From Paraescarpia echinospica (taxonomy: Eukaryota; Annelida; Polychaeta; Sabellida; Siboglinidae), in assembly GCA_020002185.1 (NCBI GenBank), contig CM034534.1, positions 13,334,034-13,398,033 on the forward strand: DNA of 64,000 nt, written 5' to 3'. The notes beneath the pieces are model-generated. The model ran no database searches and was not told where the DNA came from. It saw nothing but the letters and a program-made list of their open reading frames with translations. Positions 29,501-41,646 of the stretch are shown here, one piece after another. The translations under genes and the position numbers were made by a program. How positions within the stretch are numbered: position 1 is the stretch's first letter; every line of letters begins with the position of its first letter.

Positions 29501-32500
29501 ATATACAGCTTTTAGTATGGTGAATTATTAGCAATAGTTTTATAAATTTGCTAAGGATAATGGCGAGTAGTCGCGCTAGTTTCAAAAGGATAAAACATTA
29601 GATAATGACGAGAATTGCGCTACTTTCAAAATGATAAAACATTATATTATAATGATGTATTCGGTTTATTTTTAAATCAAGATATCGTATGTATTGTTCC
29701 TCGTAAGAAATATAATAAAAACGTATGTCTTATTTTCTTCAATATGAAATATACATTACTTAGAAACATATGGTCGTATAGTAACTATTGTTAACTATTG
29801 CAATTTACATGTATTTGTAATATTCAAGGAAATTGCTATGTTGCACTGCATGAATTTCCAATACTTTATAAACTGCAGCTAATATTTTATAATATTTCCT
29901 AAAATGTAGCTCCCACCTCTGAACATTATGTCGTACACTGTTTGAAAATGTCTAATTGTGTCAAACGATTCTTCGACAACATTATAATGTCATTCTTAGT
30001 CTAGGAAGACAATCATTGCTCCAAATAGGTCAATGCTCTCTTCGTGGTGGCTTCATACAAACGATGACGAGTGTTTTTCTCTGCCAAGAGATAAGGCGAA
30101 GATAAGATAATTTTATTTCCGTAACATGGTAACATGATATTCTTGTATCGTAACACGTAATAATACTGTACACACGCGGTATATATAGTAGCATTAGAAT
30201 CGCGTGATCATTTGCTAGATAATAACTCAAACATGCACGTTTCTCGCATACGGCAGTAATAGATATCATCGTCAAATTCTAGGGGAACAACCGGCGTGTT
30301 GTTAAATCGATATCACAATATGTAGATAAGGAAGTGAATCTGTATTGAGTTAAGTGGTTTGGAGGAAAACGTTTAACTTCTTTCTGTGTTACTAAATCGG
30401 CATCTCGCACACAGCGCGCGCGTGTGTGCGTGTGTGCGTGCGTGTGTATGAGTTTGTGTGAGTGTGTTTATGTTTGCGAATATGCATGTGTGTTCGCGTT
30501 CTTGTGCACGCGTGCCATTTCTATTAGCATTAGTTGAGGTCTTTACATAGCCTATCTTACACCAATGATGACGAAAATAGGCATCGTGGTTTAAACCATT
30601 GTCCCCGTTTAACAACTATTTAACATTGACTATTCATGTTAACACACATGACCTTATAGCATAGAGAAGATAGCGCATTTTCATCTGTTGATTTGTAATC
30701 TTGTTCGTATCATGCACACCAATACAAACAGCGGCTGAATGTGTTGCTCCTGTTGAGGAACACATGGATACTAAACGGATGCACGTAAGTGGACGCTAAC
30801 TTTGGTGGAGATCTGCAAACGAGTATCGAGGAGATAACGTCCGACGATTTTGGATACTTAACGTCTCAACTATCTTCTATTTCCGCGCCGTTGATAGCAC
30901 TATGCAACGTAAAACGTCTTTACTGTCATTAGTTTTGTTATCACCGATGCCAAGCAGACGAAAATGATACACGGATAATTTACTGAAAACATTCCCGCAA
31001 CAAACGTAGCATGCGAACGGGTTTGTAAACAAACAACCGAAAACACGTATGCCATTATGTAGGTGTTTTACATGACGCAATAATGCTTATTGAGTATCGT
31101 TCGTGAGTTGGTTTCTAAATTAACGCACCAAACTATCATTTACAGCCAATCAATGAAGCCTTTCAACTTAGTCCGCAGCGCTTCATTGGCCGCAAGTGTA
31201 GTACCTGAACTACTTGTTTGATTCATCCGCCATTACCATAAAGAGTCCCAAAACAAAATGGTTTGTGCATTATATGTTAACTTTAATCATTCATATATAT
31301 GGATTAGCGAGTACAATTTACGTTTTTGTGCACTATGAAATTAGATCTTTCAAATGGTTTGTTTGGCAAAGTATGCCTAAATAACAATATAGATCAAACG
31401 CCCCAAAATACCTATTCTGAAATAATTTACTGGTCATGGCAGCAATTCAGAGGTCTGAACGAAATGTTAACGATTGTTTCCAACAAAGGCCAAAGAAACT
31501 TGTAATGTAGAGGAAAGCCAACTGTGGCCTCGCTGAAATCTCTGTCCTTGTTCGCAGAAGGTTTTAAGTTAACGAGTTACAGCGGAGGGTTAAGAATCTA
31601 TCCGCGAACCCAATAACAAGACACCTATAACATTTTGATCGGGCATTTAACGTAACTTTATAGTAACTTGTTGCTTCTCTCGAACCAAACATGATTGTAT
31701 ATTTACAAGAGGCTGCTCGATCGCGTGATGATATTATATGTATGGCCTTTCATCATGTATCCAGCTTCGTGTACTTTCGCCAAACGTCCGCATTGACTTA
31801 CTTTCACGACACTGACGATATGGAATATTATGGAATTTTCTCGTGGTGTGCGCTTGGCAGATTCGAGCAAGTCACAGTAACTAAATGTGTAGGCTTTATT
31901 TGCGGTTTTTCTTTATAGTGGTATACGTTCCTCATTGCACGGCATAGTGAACCCGATTTCCGGGTACTCCATATTTCTCAGCTAGATTTTGGATGCGCAC
32001 ACGATGGAAGCACTTCGTGTGGTGCAAAACTAGTTTAAAACCGCGTATCATTACAAAAGCAAAATAAATTAACCTGTTTTAAAACACTGATTAAAACTGG
32101 TATAGAAACTATTTCGGGGCGAGGCTCATATGTGTGAACGAGCATAACTATGAGGGGCGTTTGTTGCACTGTTACGTCGGTAGACGTCGTTCACGTCAAC
32201 TGCGCTCAGGCGAACATTGCTTTCCCAGTCACGTCGCCTCTAGACGGGGTCTGATGCATCCGCACGTATCCCTACTCATTGGCTGATATTTTACGACCGT
32301 TCGTTAATCCACAACGTGTCAATCAGTAGAGTTCCCAGCATAATATTTACCATTAAGTTGCGTCATGCCACCAATAGTCGGTGTTGGTAGGTCGGAGGGT
32401 AAACGCGTTGACATACTTTATTTGTTCGACAATACAGAAACTGGAAAACGCATACAGCGTTCGTCAGTAATTTTGGTGTAATAAATAAATTCGTGTTTAA

Positions 32501-32832
32501 TCAGGTAATCGTCTGATTAACCTCAGCCGACCGCAACGAGTTTGATATGATCAACCATCATCATCGTCATAATCGTCGTAACTATAAATATCATTCAAAT
32601 AAATACGGAATTCCAACAAGTAAAACTCGCCCAGCATTTCTGAGTCGGACCTGCAGTTTTATCTACTTAGATTATCAAATCAGTAATAATCGGGGTTGAT
32701 CGATTACATCAGCCTGTAGCTGGTAAGCTAGTATCGAACATTGGGTGTGACGCCATGGCGACAATAATTCGTCGCACGTGTGAAAAGTTGACGTAGTTAT
32801 CGCGTCAAAATGTCGCCGTATCAACCAACACA
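26501..32832. other. Gene-poor stretch; nothing firmly recognised
   Basis: 26758-27075 is GC-rich and open for 140 codons on the plus strand (start 26758), with no recognised domain. 29416-29460 is a 19-bp tandem repeat (AAAACATGCGTGTTCACAC). 29565-29645 is an imperfect tandem duplication around a TTTCAAAAxGATAAAACATTA block. 30415-30500 is GTGCGT-rich. The rest is AT-rich with short ORFs. Confidence 0.5.
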
Positions 32833-33016
32833 ATGCGAGATAACGCCATGTTGTCGGTCGACTCGAAGGTATTCAATCTCGTCGAGTTGAAACAATGCAT
32901 TCTCCGGTCGATTACTCGGTTAAACAATTTGAGCAACGCCCAATTGGCGGCGACGAACAGCCTTGACATTGATGACAATTATGTCAAAAATACGACAGCG
33001 CCACCTGGCAATGAAG
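32833..33016 (+). CDS. Possible first exon of an unidentified gene
   Basis: ATG 32833 opens a frame (MRDNAMLSVDSKVFNLVELK...) with charged, helix-like composition and mostly G/C third positions in AT-rich surroundings, ending at a plausible donor GAAG|gtatga (exon end 33016). No downstream partner exon is recognised. The frame runs on only to 33051 without splicing. Function unknown. Confidence 0.2.
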
Positions 33017-33051
33017 GTATGAATTGGCAGCAGGTGACAAGTAATGCTTAA

Positions 33052-36000
33052 AGGGAAACAAAAAGCAATTGTTTAGGCCGATACGCCTAAAATAGTGAAC
33101 ACAAACCAACGATTTGCAACTACAATCAACAATATCATTCCAGTCGTTTTTTCAGAATTTAATGTTAAAATGGAAGATTCTTGTGAAATCTCAGTTTCCG
33201 ACGGCTAACACTTTGAGTCTGGAAGACCGGTGATTTATGCGGGTTTTTCTTAAATCCAAAATTTCTCTATAAAAAATCCATGCACTTTTTTATGTAATAT
33301 GTTATTCAATGTTCATAGAATGCGTTTACTAATAGGCCGCTTTAGATTCAGATTAATGCTCCATGCACAATGACGTCACTGTAGGTGTTGGCTGATTTTG
33401 ACCCGCTTGAAACAAACACTAAGTAGACGTGACGCACGGGGAATAAAAGAGGAAAGTTGCATGTAGTAATGTCAAGTGTTGACGAAGCAGCAAAAATACC
33501 GAAATCTGAGACCGAAATTTTCCCCCGAATTTCATTTCTCTTACAACACGCAAAGATCACTTCGTGTGCCTTATTCCAGTAGGACTTTGCAACTTCAGTT
33601 TTGTTGAGTCACAGTAAAAAATAGTATGTTCAACGAAAGTATAATATATGAATTCAAAATGTTCATGATATGACATGCTAAGAATTTTGTCTGAGACTGT
33701 CTGACTAGTCAAACGGATGCAAGACACAATTAAACACAAGTTACTTCATATTAATAATAGAAAAACCGTCCGTAAATACCAACATATTATGGCTTACTAA
33801 ATCAGCACTCTTTAATGTTTGGCAATAATGTAGACAGCAAAGTCAAAGGTAAAAGTAAATCAACGATTATCATGCCGAAAATAGGAAGGACGTAAAGTGT
33901 TATGAATTACGACAACACTGAGACTAATCCATCCACGTCGACGCACAGACTGAAATATCAGACTCCCAGCTTTCTGGTGTTTCCGAGTAGCCCCCTATGA
34001 TATATCTTTGTTTAACCCCCTTCTAACCCCTGCCCAAAATAACTTGGGATCAAGGGTTTATGGAACGCCCCTTACCCGTCTGTTTTAAGCCTTCGCCGTG
34101 GCAAGATTTATACACGGCGACAATTTACGCGCGCTATATTCGTCCGACGAAAGCCCATGTTCTGGCGTCACGAGCGCGATGTCGTAAACGATTCGCTCCG
34201 ATTCTCGCGAGACGGCCTTTAATCGGCCTTCATAATTGTCCCCGTCGACGGGTTTATGGTGTCTAAAGGTGGCCTTTATAGTGGACCACCACGCTGGGTC
34301 TGGGCTTGTTCGGGCCTGGGCGAATTTCTGCTTTTTATGCTTTATTTATCTTCCCCCCTCTTGTGGATTGGGTGTTAATGCTTCCGCTGAGAGTCTCTCA
34401 AACGGTGCTTTGTCGGCGGATTCACGGGTGCTTGTACCTCCTTCGAGGAAACGCATTATCAGGGAGTAGCGGATACGCTGCGGTGTAGTATGCCTATCGT
34501 ATGGCAAGTACCGTGTGGTGCAGTATTCTTAAGCCGAACTCCAGTTGTTTTTTGCCCCCCCCCCTCCCCAGTACTATTCGACTCTGGGTCTCCCCTCACC
34601 ACAGACTGTTTTTTTAATATGAACAACACGCATATGTTACACCAATACAGCTTTTAGAACTAATGGTACATTTTGATTAACACCGTTTACTGTATTTATA
34701 AGTTGACTTTTTAAACTGCGAATTTTAACTGTATAAATAGTCTTGTTTGCTGATCGAACGCCTGTATCCTCGGCACTTTGAGGATAGTCGAATTTTGGAT
34801 AAGAAGACTACGTTTGTGGAACGTCACTTGTCGGTTTACTTGCAAACTTGAAAGGGTCGCCCCAAGTTTCTTATTTCTGTGGTCAAGATATAAAAATAAA
34901 TAGTGTTATAAGCTTAAAGGTACGTATTATATAACTTGTTTTGTGATGGAAATGACGAGACATTGTACCTATGACGTGACATGTAATTATGCAGTTTTTC
35001 GCCTCGCTGTTCGCGTTAACCCATTAAGTTCATTCTTTGTTGACGGCGCCGATGCCGACGGCGGTTTTGTTTATCGCGAGAGTATGCTAAATAGCCCTAG
35101 TGTTGCATCTAGTTAACCTCATTTTTATTATTACATTGTCAGTGAAGGACGTTTAGCCGTGCTAAATTTACATAGTCTGGTCTTTTTTATGGTAAAACTA
35201 TAGTATAATTAGTATAAACTATATTTATTTTAAGTGAGATCCTGACAGCACAAATGAGTTTTAACGAGCTGCAGTTTTAAAATGTAATTTCACTGTTATC
35301 TGTTTTGAGTATCGATATTTGAGCTCAGCATGAAATGTAAACATTATATTCGAGTTGAAACGTTATTGTTGTGAATAAAACATCACAAATGTTACCTTAC
35401 AACAAACATACATCTATACTTATCCCAAATAGATCAATAAATCATATGTATTCAAACAAATACTTATAATAACAACATCATTATTGTTTCACAACCGAGG
35501 TGCGATATTGTTCAAACAAATATACACTTCCCTTTAGAAGACGTATACTTTAAAAACTGTCGAGCTATTTACTTAGAGATATGTAATCTAAAACTGCGAC
35601 CGTCGTCGACGCAATTAACAACACGCGTGTATGTGTGGGAGCCGTGTATAACTGAAAGAAACGTCTACAAACATAATTATAAAGGCAAGAGTTTTTGCAC
35701 AGAAATAAGTCAGTCAGACAGTATAAGTAAGTCGTTTAGCAACAAAACGGTGTAATGTTTCATTGACGTCACACTGCCCGTCCTATTTTGTGTTGACTTT
35801 GTAAAGATGGCGTGTCGTGAGCGATGTTTGGCAAACAATTGTACTAGCGCCTAGTGCGCCTGCGCACTGCAGTATCTGTTCCGGTGATTGGCAGATTCTG
35901 CGACAAATACGTTTGGCTGTGACTTCGTTTCTGCTTCCCTAACGCCAACCACTCCCCGATTCTGGGTAGGGGAAACCAACTTAAAGCTGTCCCAGTAAAG

Positions 36001-36309
36001 CGGGTAACGATGAAACGTTACAGAGGTCGCGCCGCCTGGCGAGGTTATCTCTAGCGAAACTTAGAGGCTAATTAAGACATTCCGGTGTGCCTATATGGCT
36101 GGGAGACACGCTCGTTGAGCTGTCGCTACCGTAGGTCGGCCGGGTATCGGCTCAAGCGTTTATCGCCGTCAGCCCTGGCCGCGGTTGCACGGGGGTCGCG
36201 GGGCTGGACGGGCCGATCAATGGGGCTCGTATCGCCGATTGTAACTCGATATCGTTGGAGCGTCGATGTTCGTTCAGATAGCAGAGTTTATAGCACTACT
36301 ATATTTTGT
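33052..36309. other. No gene recognised
   Basis: Short ORFs only. 34060-34490 has several overlapping plus-strand frames without a recognisable product; 34550-34570 has a C-run. Confidence 0.55.
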
Positions 36310-36655
36310 GGGTGTGTTGGCGTAATTGTTGTCGTCGTTGCAGTTGTTATACTGTTGTTGCTGCTGTTGTTCTTGCTACTATTAATGATGGTGATGTTGC
36401 TATTGATGATGATGATGATGACGAAGACGACGACGAAGGCAATGATACTGATACTGATAATAAAGGAAGATGAAGAGAGATTGAGAGGGGAGAAGGAGAG
36501 AAAGGACGAAGGAGGGAAAATAATTGTATAGAAAGATGGACGAGGGACAGAGAGAGACAATGGGTGAGAAAGAGGGAGAGAAAGAGAAAAAAAGATAGCG
36601 TGAGTGAGAGTGGAGAGCAAGACAGACAGGGAGAGCAGAAAAAGGGAAATATATT
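36310..36655 (+). repeat. Low-complexity (GTT/GAT) then purine-rich tract
   Basis: 36313-36450 is GTT/CTG/GAT-type triplets; 36465-36655 is GA-rich (AGAGAGA, GGAGAAGG). Hydrophobic runs in the translated frames come from the triplets. Confidence 0.85.
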
Positions 36656-37145
36656 TAATTAAAACTATCAATGCGTTAAAGATCGCTTAACAATGTTTCA
36701 TTTAAACTGCTTACGGCAACACATACAACCGGCGTATTGTCGTGAGAACAACGCGCGCAAACGTGTCCAGCTGATGCCTGCGGATAATCATTTGGGCAAC
36801 ATCAGCTGTAGCCACTGCCCACCTGGGAATGACCCGCTCACCTGCCGTCTGGACGAACCTTGGCTCACGAAACAGCCCAAGGGTTGGCCGTGACCCGGAT
36901 ATTTGACATGGACAGACACCCTTGGTATTGACCTCGTGAGCCCGATAGAAGGAAAACACGGTAGCGGGAAAGTGGCCTGACCGGAGAATACGCCATAGTT
37001 AGGACCCGGTACATTGACTAATCAAAACAAATTAAAGATGCCTCCTCAAGTCGATTTTTGTTCGTCTCCTATCAGTTTCGTTTTGCGAAAAAATACAAAA
37101 TTACCTACTATCCACTACGACATGCTGTTTTTTGGAAACTTTTGT

Positions 37146-37365
37146 ATGTATTTTTGTAAAATAATCACAAAAACTATTAGCTTATTCAATTCCTGGTGAG
37201 GCATTAATTCAAATGATTCTAAAAACTGGAATATGCATGTGAATACGCAGCATGAATATGCATGTGAATACGCAGCATGAATATGCATGTGTTTCTGTGT
37301 CGAACTTTCTTTGCTCTCCCAAAAAAAACGTGACGGACAAATTCAGTGAGTTCAACGCTTCTTAA
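37146..37365 (+). repeat. Dispersed repeat, copy B, with internal 25-bp tandem repeat
   Basis: Same block order as copy A at 1681-1885. It includes an internal expansion, 37229-37291, of about 2.6 copies of a 25-bp unit (GAATATGCATGTGAATACGC...) that is single in copy A. Unclassified family. Confidence 0.6.
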
Positions 37366-40300
37366 TTAAACCGACTGCGAGTGTTATCAAAACTATTAAC
37401 ATATTAAACATTTAGACATGAAAACAACCGAATTCGCGATGGGCTGAACCTGTCCAGGAGGCTGCTTTAATTGGTCCAGTTGCAGCCAGTCGTTTCCCGT
37501 ACAATGGACGCCCTCTCGCGTTGCAGTGAACCGGCCGGGACGGAGGAGCGGTCAGATGTCGTCCGTATTGCGTGGAAGCGGGATAGGTCAGATCGCGGGG
37601 TGTGGGACGTGGGTGGGTTGTAGACTGATTTCTAAAGGATCGTCATTTAGAAATCCGTATATGTCAGGGATCCACCAAACTCTGCGTAAAGCCAAGGCGA
37701 CCCTTAGACTGTTCTTGTATTTACAAGAAGAATCGTTTATATTTGGTGCAAATACAGCAAAATTATGCGGCTAATGGAATCAGTGTTGTAGTTGTATCTT
37801 TCACTTCTGTAAATACAGCGACATATTATAGTGAACTGTTGGTTGCTAGTGCTTAATCGAAAATGGCGATAGCAAACTAATTACTCTTGTGGAGAAATAA
37901 CATTCAACAAACTTCCTTGTCATACACCCCGGAAGCATTAATGTTAGGCATTGGCGATTAGTGGAGATGTTCCGTCAGATAGCATATATTCAACGATATT
38001 CATTGGTACTTGTGGGTTTCTTTCATAATTTAGTATGATTAAAATGCCCCAGTTCCCTGTATGTTTTATCTGTGAGACCATCTTCTTTCTCATTATGTTC
38101 AGGCTTTATTGTTGAAACAAACCAACAACTACCCGCGTCACAACATAATTCGTATCGCCAACCAGTTAGTCACAAAAGCTTTTAATTACATACCAAAAAT
38201 GCCATGATTTTTCCAGCAGACGGTTTTATTTGGCGAAAGATGTTTTTGTGTCATGGGAAATGTTTGCGATATTTCAGTAGGTTGATATTTTAGCCGACTT
38301 CGTTCGGTGTTTATTGTTCGCAGATGTCGTGGGTACTTCCGTTGTGTTGGGACGTCGGTTTTTACGCGCGCATTGGCGTGTTCATTTATCGTCTGCTTAA
38401 TTCGGTTGTGTGCCGGTATTCGTGGCGCGCTGATCGGTTTCTTTGTCAGCGACCCGCTAAAATGCCACCTTGTGTACCAGTAAGCCGCCATTTGCCGACA
38501 CCAGTTCGCTATCAAGCTCAGTATGCATGCTCTGTGGGTTAATGGCTAGTCTGCCCCGTACGTGACTCGGGTAAAAGTGTCTGCATGGTTCCATGTCTGT
38601 CCGCTAGGCGCTAACGTAACGCTTGACGTCTGTTCTGACGTCACACGCATTTAGACGAGTTCTAATTATTTTAAATGATTTTCGTTGTTTCATTTGGAGT
38701 TTAATTGTGAAATGTTGTCGCAGCATTATTTATTGAAAACACAAAATGATATATAAGTTATTTTAATGTTGTCTGAATATCTATGAAACCCAGAAACCCA
38801 TAGATGTTCAGTGCGCAGTGCTACACAATTCCAATCTCCAATTCGTTACGTCATATACCGGTTATGACGTTACCGATTATGTTCGCCCACAACAGAACGA
38901 GATTGTCAGTATAAGAAAAAGCATATACAGGTAACCGTAATTTTGTTGTAATTTGGACGAAACTTTGATTTAAATGGTGCCTAAAAGAAGTGATTACATC
39001 GACTTAAAACAAATAGTGCACCGTTTATAAATTCCCAATACAGGGAACAGCTTGTTTGCGGATAATTATTCTGTCTAGAGTTCGGGTGGTATCAGTATGG
39101 TGACTCATTTTGTGCTAAAACGAGTTAGAAAGAACTGCGTTTGTTTGTGCCCGAACAAAGTTGTCGTGGTTAATAGTTGACGTGTGGTGGATCGATCCGA
39201 GTGAAGGTGACCCAGGCGTGCGTTCGGAAATGCGAATTGTTGCTGCAACCGTTCGTTGGTTGCAATCGACTATTTCAGTCCCTGTACGGAGCTGAGTTGA
39301 TCCGCGTTTATTCACAAAGGAGGTGTTTGCTTCGGGTTATGTCATGAATTACTTACACTGACTTTGTTCTCGTTGTTCTTTCCGCAGTCTTCCCATCGTT
39401 TCCATTCTATCAGCTTATGTATATAACATTGCTTATTGTCGCGCGTTTTCGTATAATGTTATCACTGATGGTGTTGTGCCTTGTTTGTCAAATGTCACTA
39501 TCACGAGGAATGTTCTTCTTATTGACACACAGCATCTTTACACGTCCGACATTATCTGTGTGGACCCACTTTACCGATATCGACGTGTGCTAGTGCGAAC
39601 AGTCTTATACCGCGCAACGAATGAGTCAAAGTCAGACCTCAGCGGAAGCCGCATTCGCCACACTCAGGCGCTAATAGTCTCTTTCGGCGAGTGAGTTCAC
39701 CGCGAGACGAGCGGCTGGCTCCCCCGGTGACTAGCAGTGGTACAGCCCGCTACACCGCTAACCCGATACAGCGAGAATTATCAGCAGCGGTCCTACTCAA
39801 TTCGACTGTACGCGAGCTGCGACGAGTCATGGTAAACTTTGGCTTCGATTGCTGCAATGGCCTGTCGACTGTTTACTGGTGTGTATGCGTGCGTGTGAAG
39901 CGAGACGGAATCTATGTTCGCGTGTTGGGGGTGCGGACTGGGACCATTGCGAGGGTGATGATGGCGGTGGGTGGCGTATTGGTTGGAACAGTGGGGTAGG
40001 TGATGTTGTCTTTGGTTGGTTTCCACGGTGAAGTTGTTTTTGATGTAGTTTATAAATCAGGACAACTTCGCTGGGCAACTACCCGAATGCAGCTGTCGCT
40101 TGTGTAGCGTCTTTTTCACCACAATTTTACGAAAGACGGAGTCGATGGTGTAGCGTTTTCACTGGGACAACTGCACGAGGAAAGTCACAAGATTAGTGTC
40201 CGAATTGTACCAACATCAGGACAATTTCGGATGTGAAATTGTCGTAATATTAGTGTCCTCGATAGTGTCCACGTTGGGACAATTACAGGTTACACGTTGT

Positions 40301-41310
40301 AGTGTCGTGGTTGTGCCGAATGTAAGGCCGGAGTTGGCGAGGCTATCTCGTAACCGTGGCGACAGCGTTGGTTGTTGGTAGACTTGGCCGTAGTTGTTGT
40401 CGGTAGTCTGGATCTAATCTGGGCCGAGGTACGGTTGTTGCCACGTCGCGGCGCCGACGTTTGGTCGGGAGCATCTCGTTTGTGTCTACGGACAATATTC
40501 ACCGTGTCGTTGACTCGCCAAAAGACATCGTTAGAACCCACGCAGCAGACATTCAACGTTGGCGTTCGTAGCTGCTTTATGATTGTTGACTGTATGCATT
40601 CTCGGGCGATTGCTGTGTGAGCGAGAATAGCGGCAGAGTGTCAGCACCAACGTTAGTTGTTGACGTTGCAGCAGCGTAACAATCACCGTCGTTATACTCC
40701 TGTTCTCATTCAGAGTGCGTAGCAACATGTAGCACACCGGTATCAACGATAGCAACGACACCTCGTATCCTGCTCTAGGCTACTCAAACACTGACGTTTC
40801 ACATGTTCTGTTTGCAGAATCTTGCTCACGACGTAGCACCCACATCGACAGCACCGCCCCTTCGCGTCTAGTCGCCGACTAACCGGCGTTGCCGCCTCGA
40901 GAGCGACCACCTCTTCCGCCTTCGTTCATACATCATCACCGAAAGCAACCATCGTCGCCGCGTGCCCGAAAAAACCACCTATATTAATCGTGCGCCCGGC
41001 GAGAGGCGTGGCACTTCAATGGAATGGAGTCTTGCTTCTGATTGGACGGACGGGGATCAGCGGCAAGCGAGTAAGACTCACCAATCTCTCCCCCTACTAA
41101 CTTCTCGGCGACATCTCGCTGCGTCAGCCGCGCTTAAATCACGGCGCGCCTGTGCGTGCCGGCGACTCTACAGTGAGTGGCTGTTGCCTCATATTTAAAC
41201 CCGTTTTTTGTTCGCGGTTATCGCGCGTGGATCGCCCGAAGCGGCTGAACGTCCATCGACGTAATATACGAGACTTATTACCGGAGACGTTATTACCGGC
41301 GAAACATCTG
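37366..41310. other. No gene recognised upstream of MMP21
   Basis: ORFs up to 109 codons, none with known motifs. 40050-40300 has repeated GGGACAACT/CAGGACAAT-like strings, a possible old degenerate tandem repeat. 40840-41310 becomes GC-rich toward the MMP21 start. Confidence 0.5.
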
Positions 41311-41365
41311 TGGATATTTAAGTGTTTCGCTCGCCGGCGACGAGTCATTATCGGCGTGTGAGCCG

Positions 41366-41418
<53 letters not shown>

Positions 41419-41463
41419 GAAAAGAGGGACACATATACGAGGAGTGTTACTGTGTGCGTACAG
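41311..41463 (+). promoter_or_regulatory. Likely MMP21 5' UTR / proximal promoter with GA microsatellite
   Basis: A GAGA run (41369-41411, continuing imperfectly to 41427) ends about 37 bp before the start codon. AT-rich TATA-like strings occur at 41191-41200 and 41313-41320 within an otherwise GC-rich stretch. If the second is a TATA box, transcription would start near 41345 and the GA tract would be transcribed in the 5' UTR. No transcript evidence is available, so the start site is a guess; an upstream non-coding exon is possible. Confidence 0.3.
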
Positions 41464-41646
41464 ATGGCTAAACTGACGCAACGGGCAGACATGGTACTTC
41501 TAGGAACGACTGTCTGCGTCGTCTTCAGCTTCTTGGTGCGTCTCGCAGGCGGAGAAGACATCTTCTTCCATCGGGACCACCACGACCAGGGAATCTACAG
41601 AAATGAGAACAGGTTCGAGGGAGTGACCAACTACGAACAGCTAGTG
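41464..41646 (+). CDS. MMP21: MMP21 exon 1 (signal peptide and start of prodomain)
   Basis: Encodes residues 1-61. A short charged N-terminus is followed by a hydrophobic run (VLLGTTVCVVFSFLV) typical of a secretory signal peptide, then an acidic/His-rich stretch and EQLV, which joins in frame to QYLNKYGY in exon 2. The donor is GTG|gtaggt, phase 0. There are two candidate start codons: ATG 41464 (context cagATGg) and ATG 41491 (context gacATGg, Met10). The second has the purine at -3 and leaves a cleaner signal peptide, so either could be used; I chose the first because it is the 5'-most in-frame ATG. A further in-frame donor-like gtataa begins at 41651 but would break the phase with exon 2. 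Confidence 0.85.
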
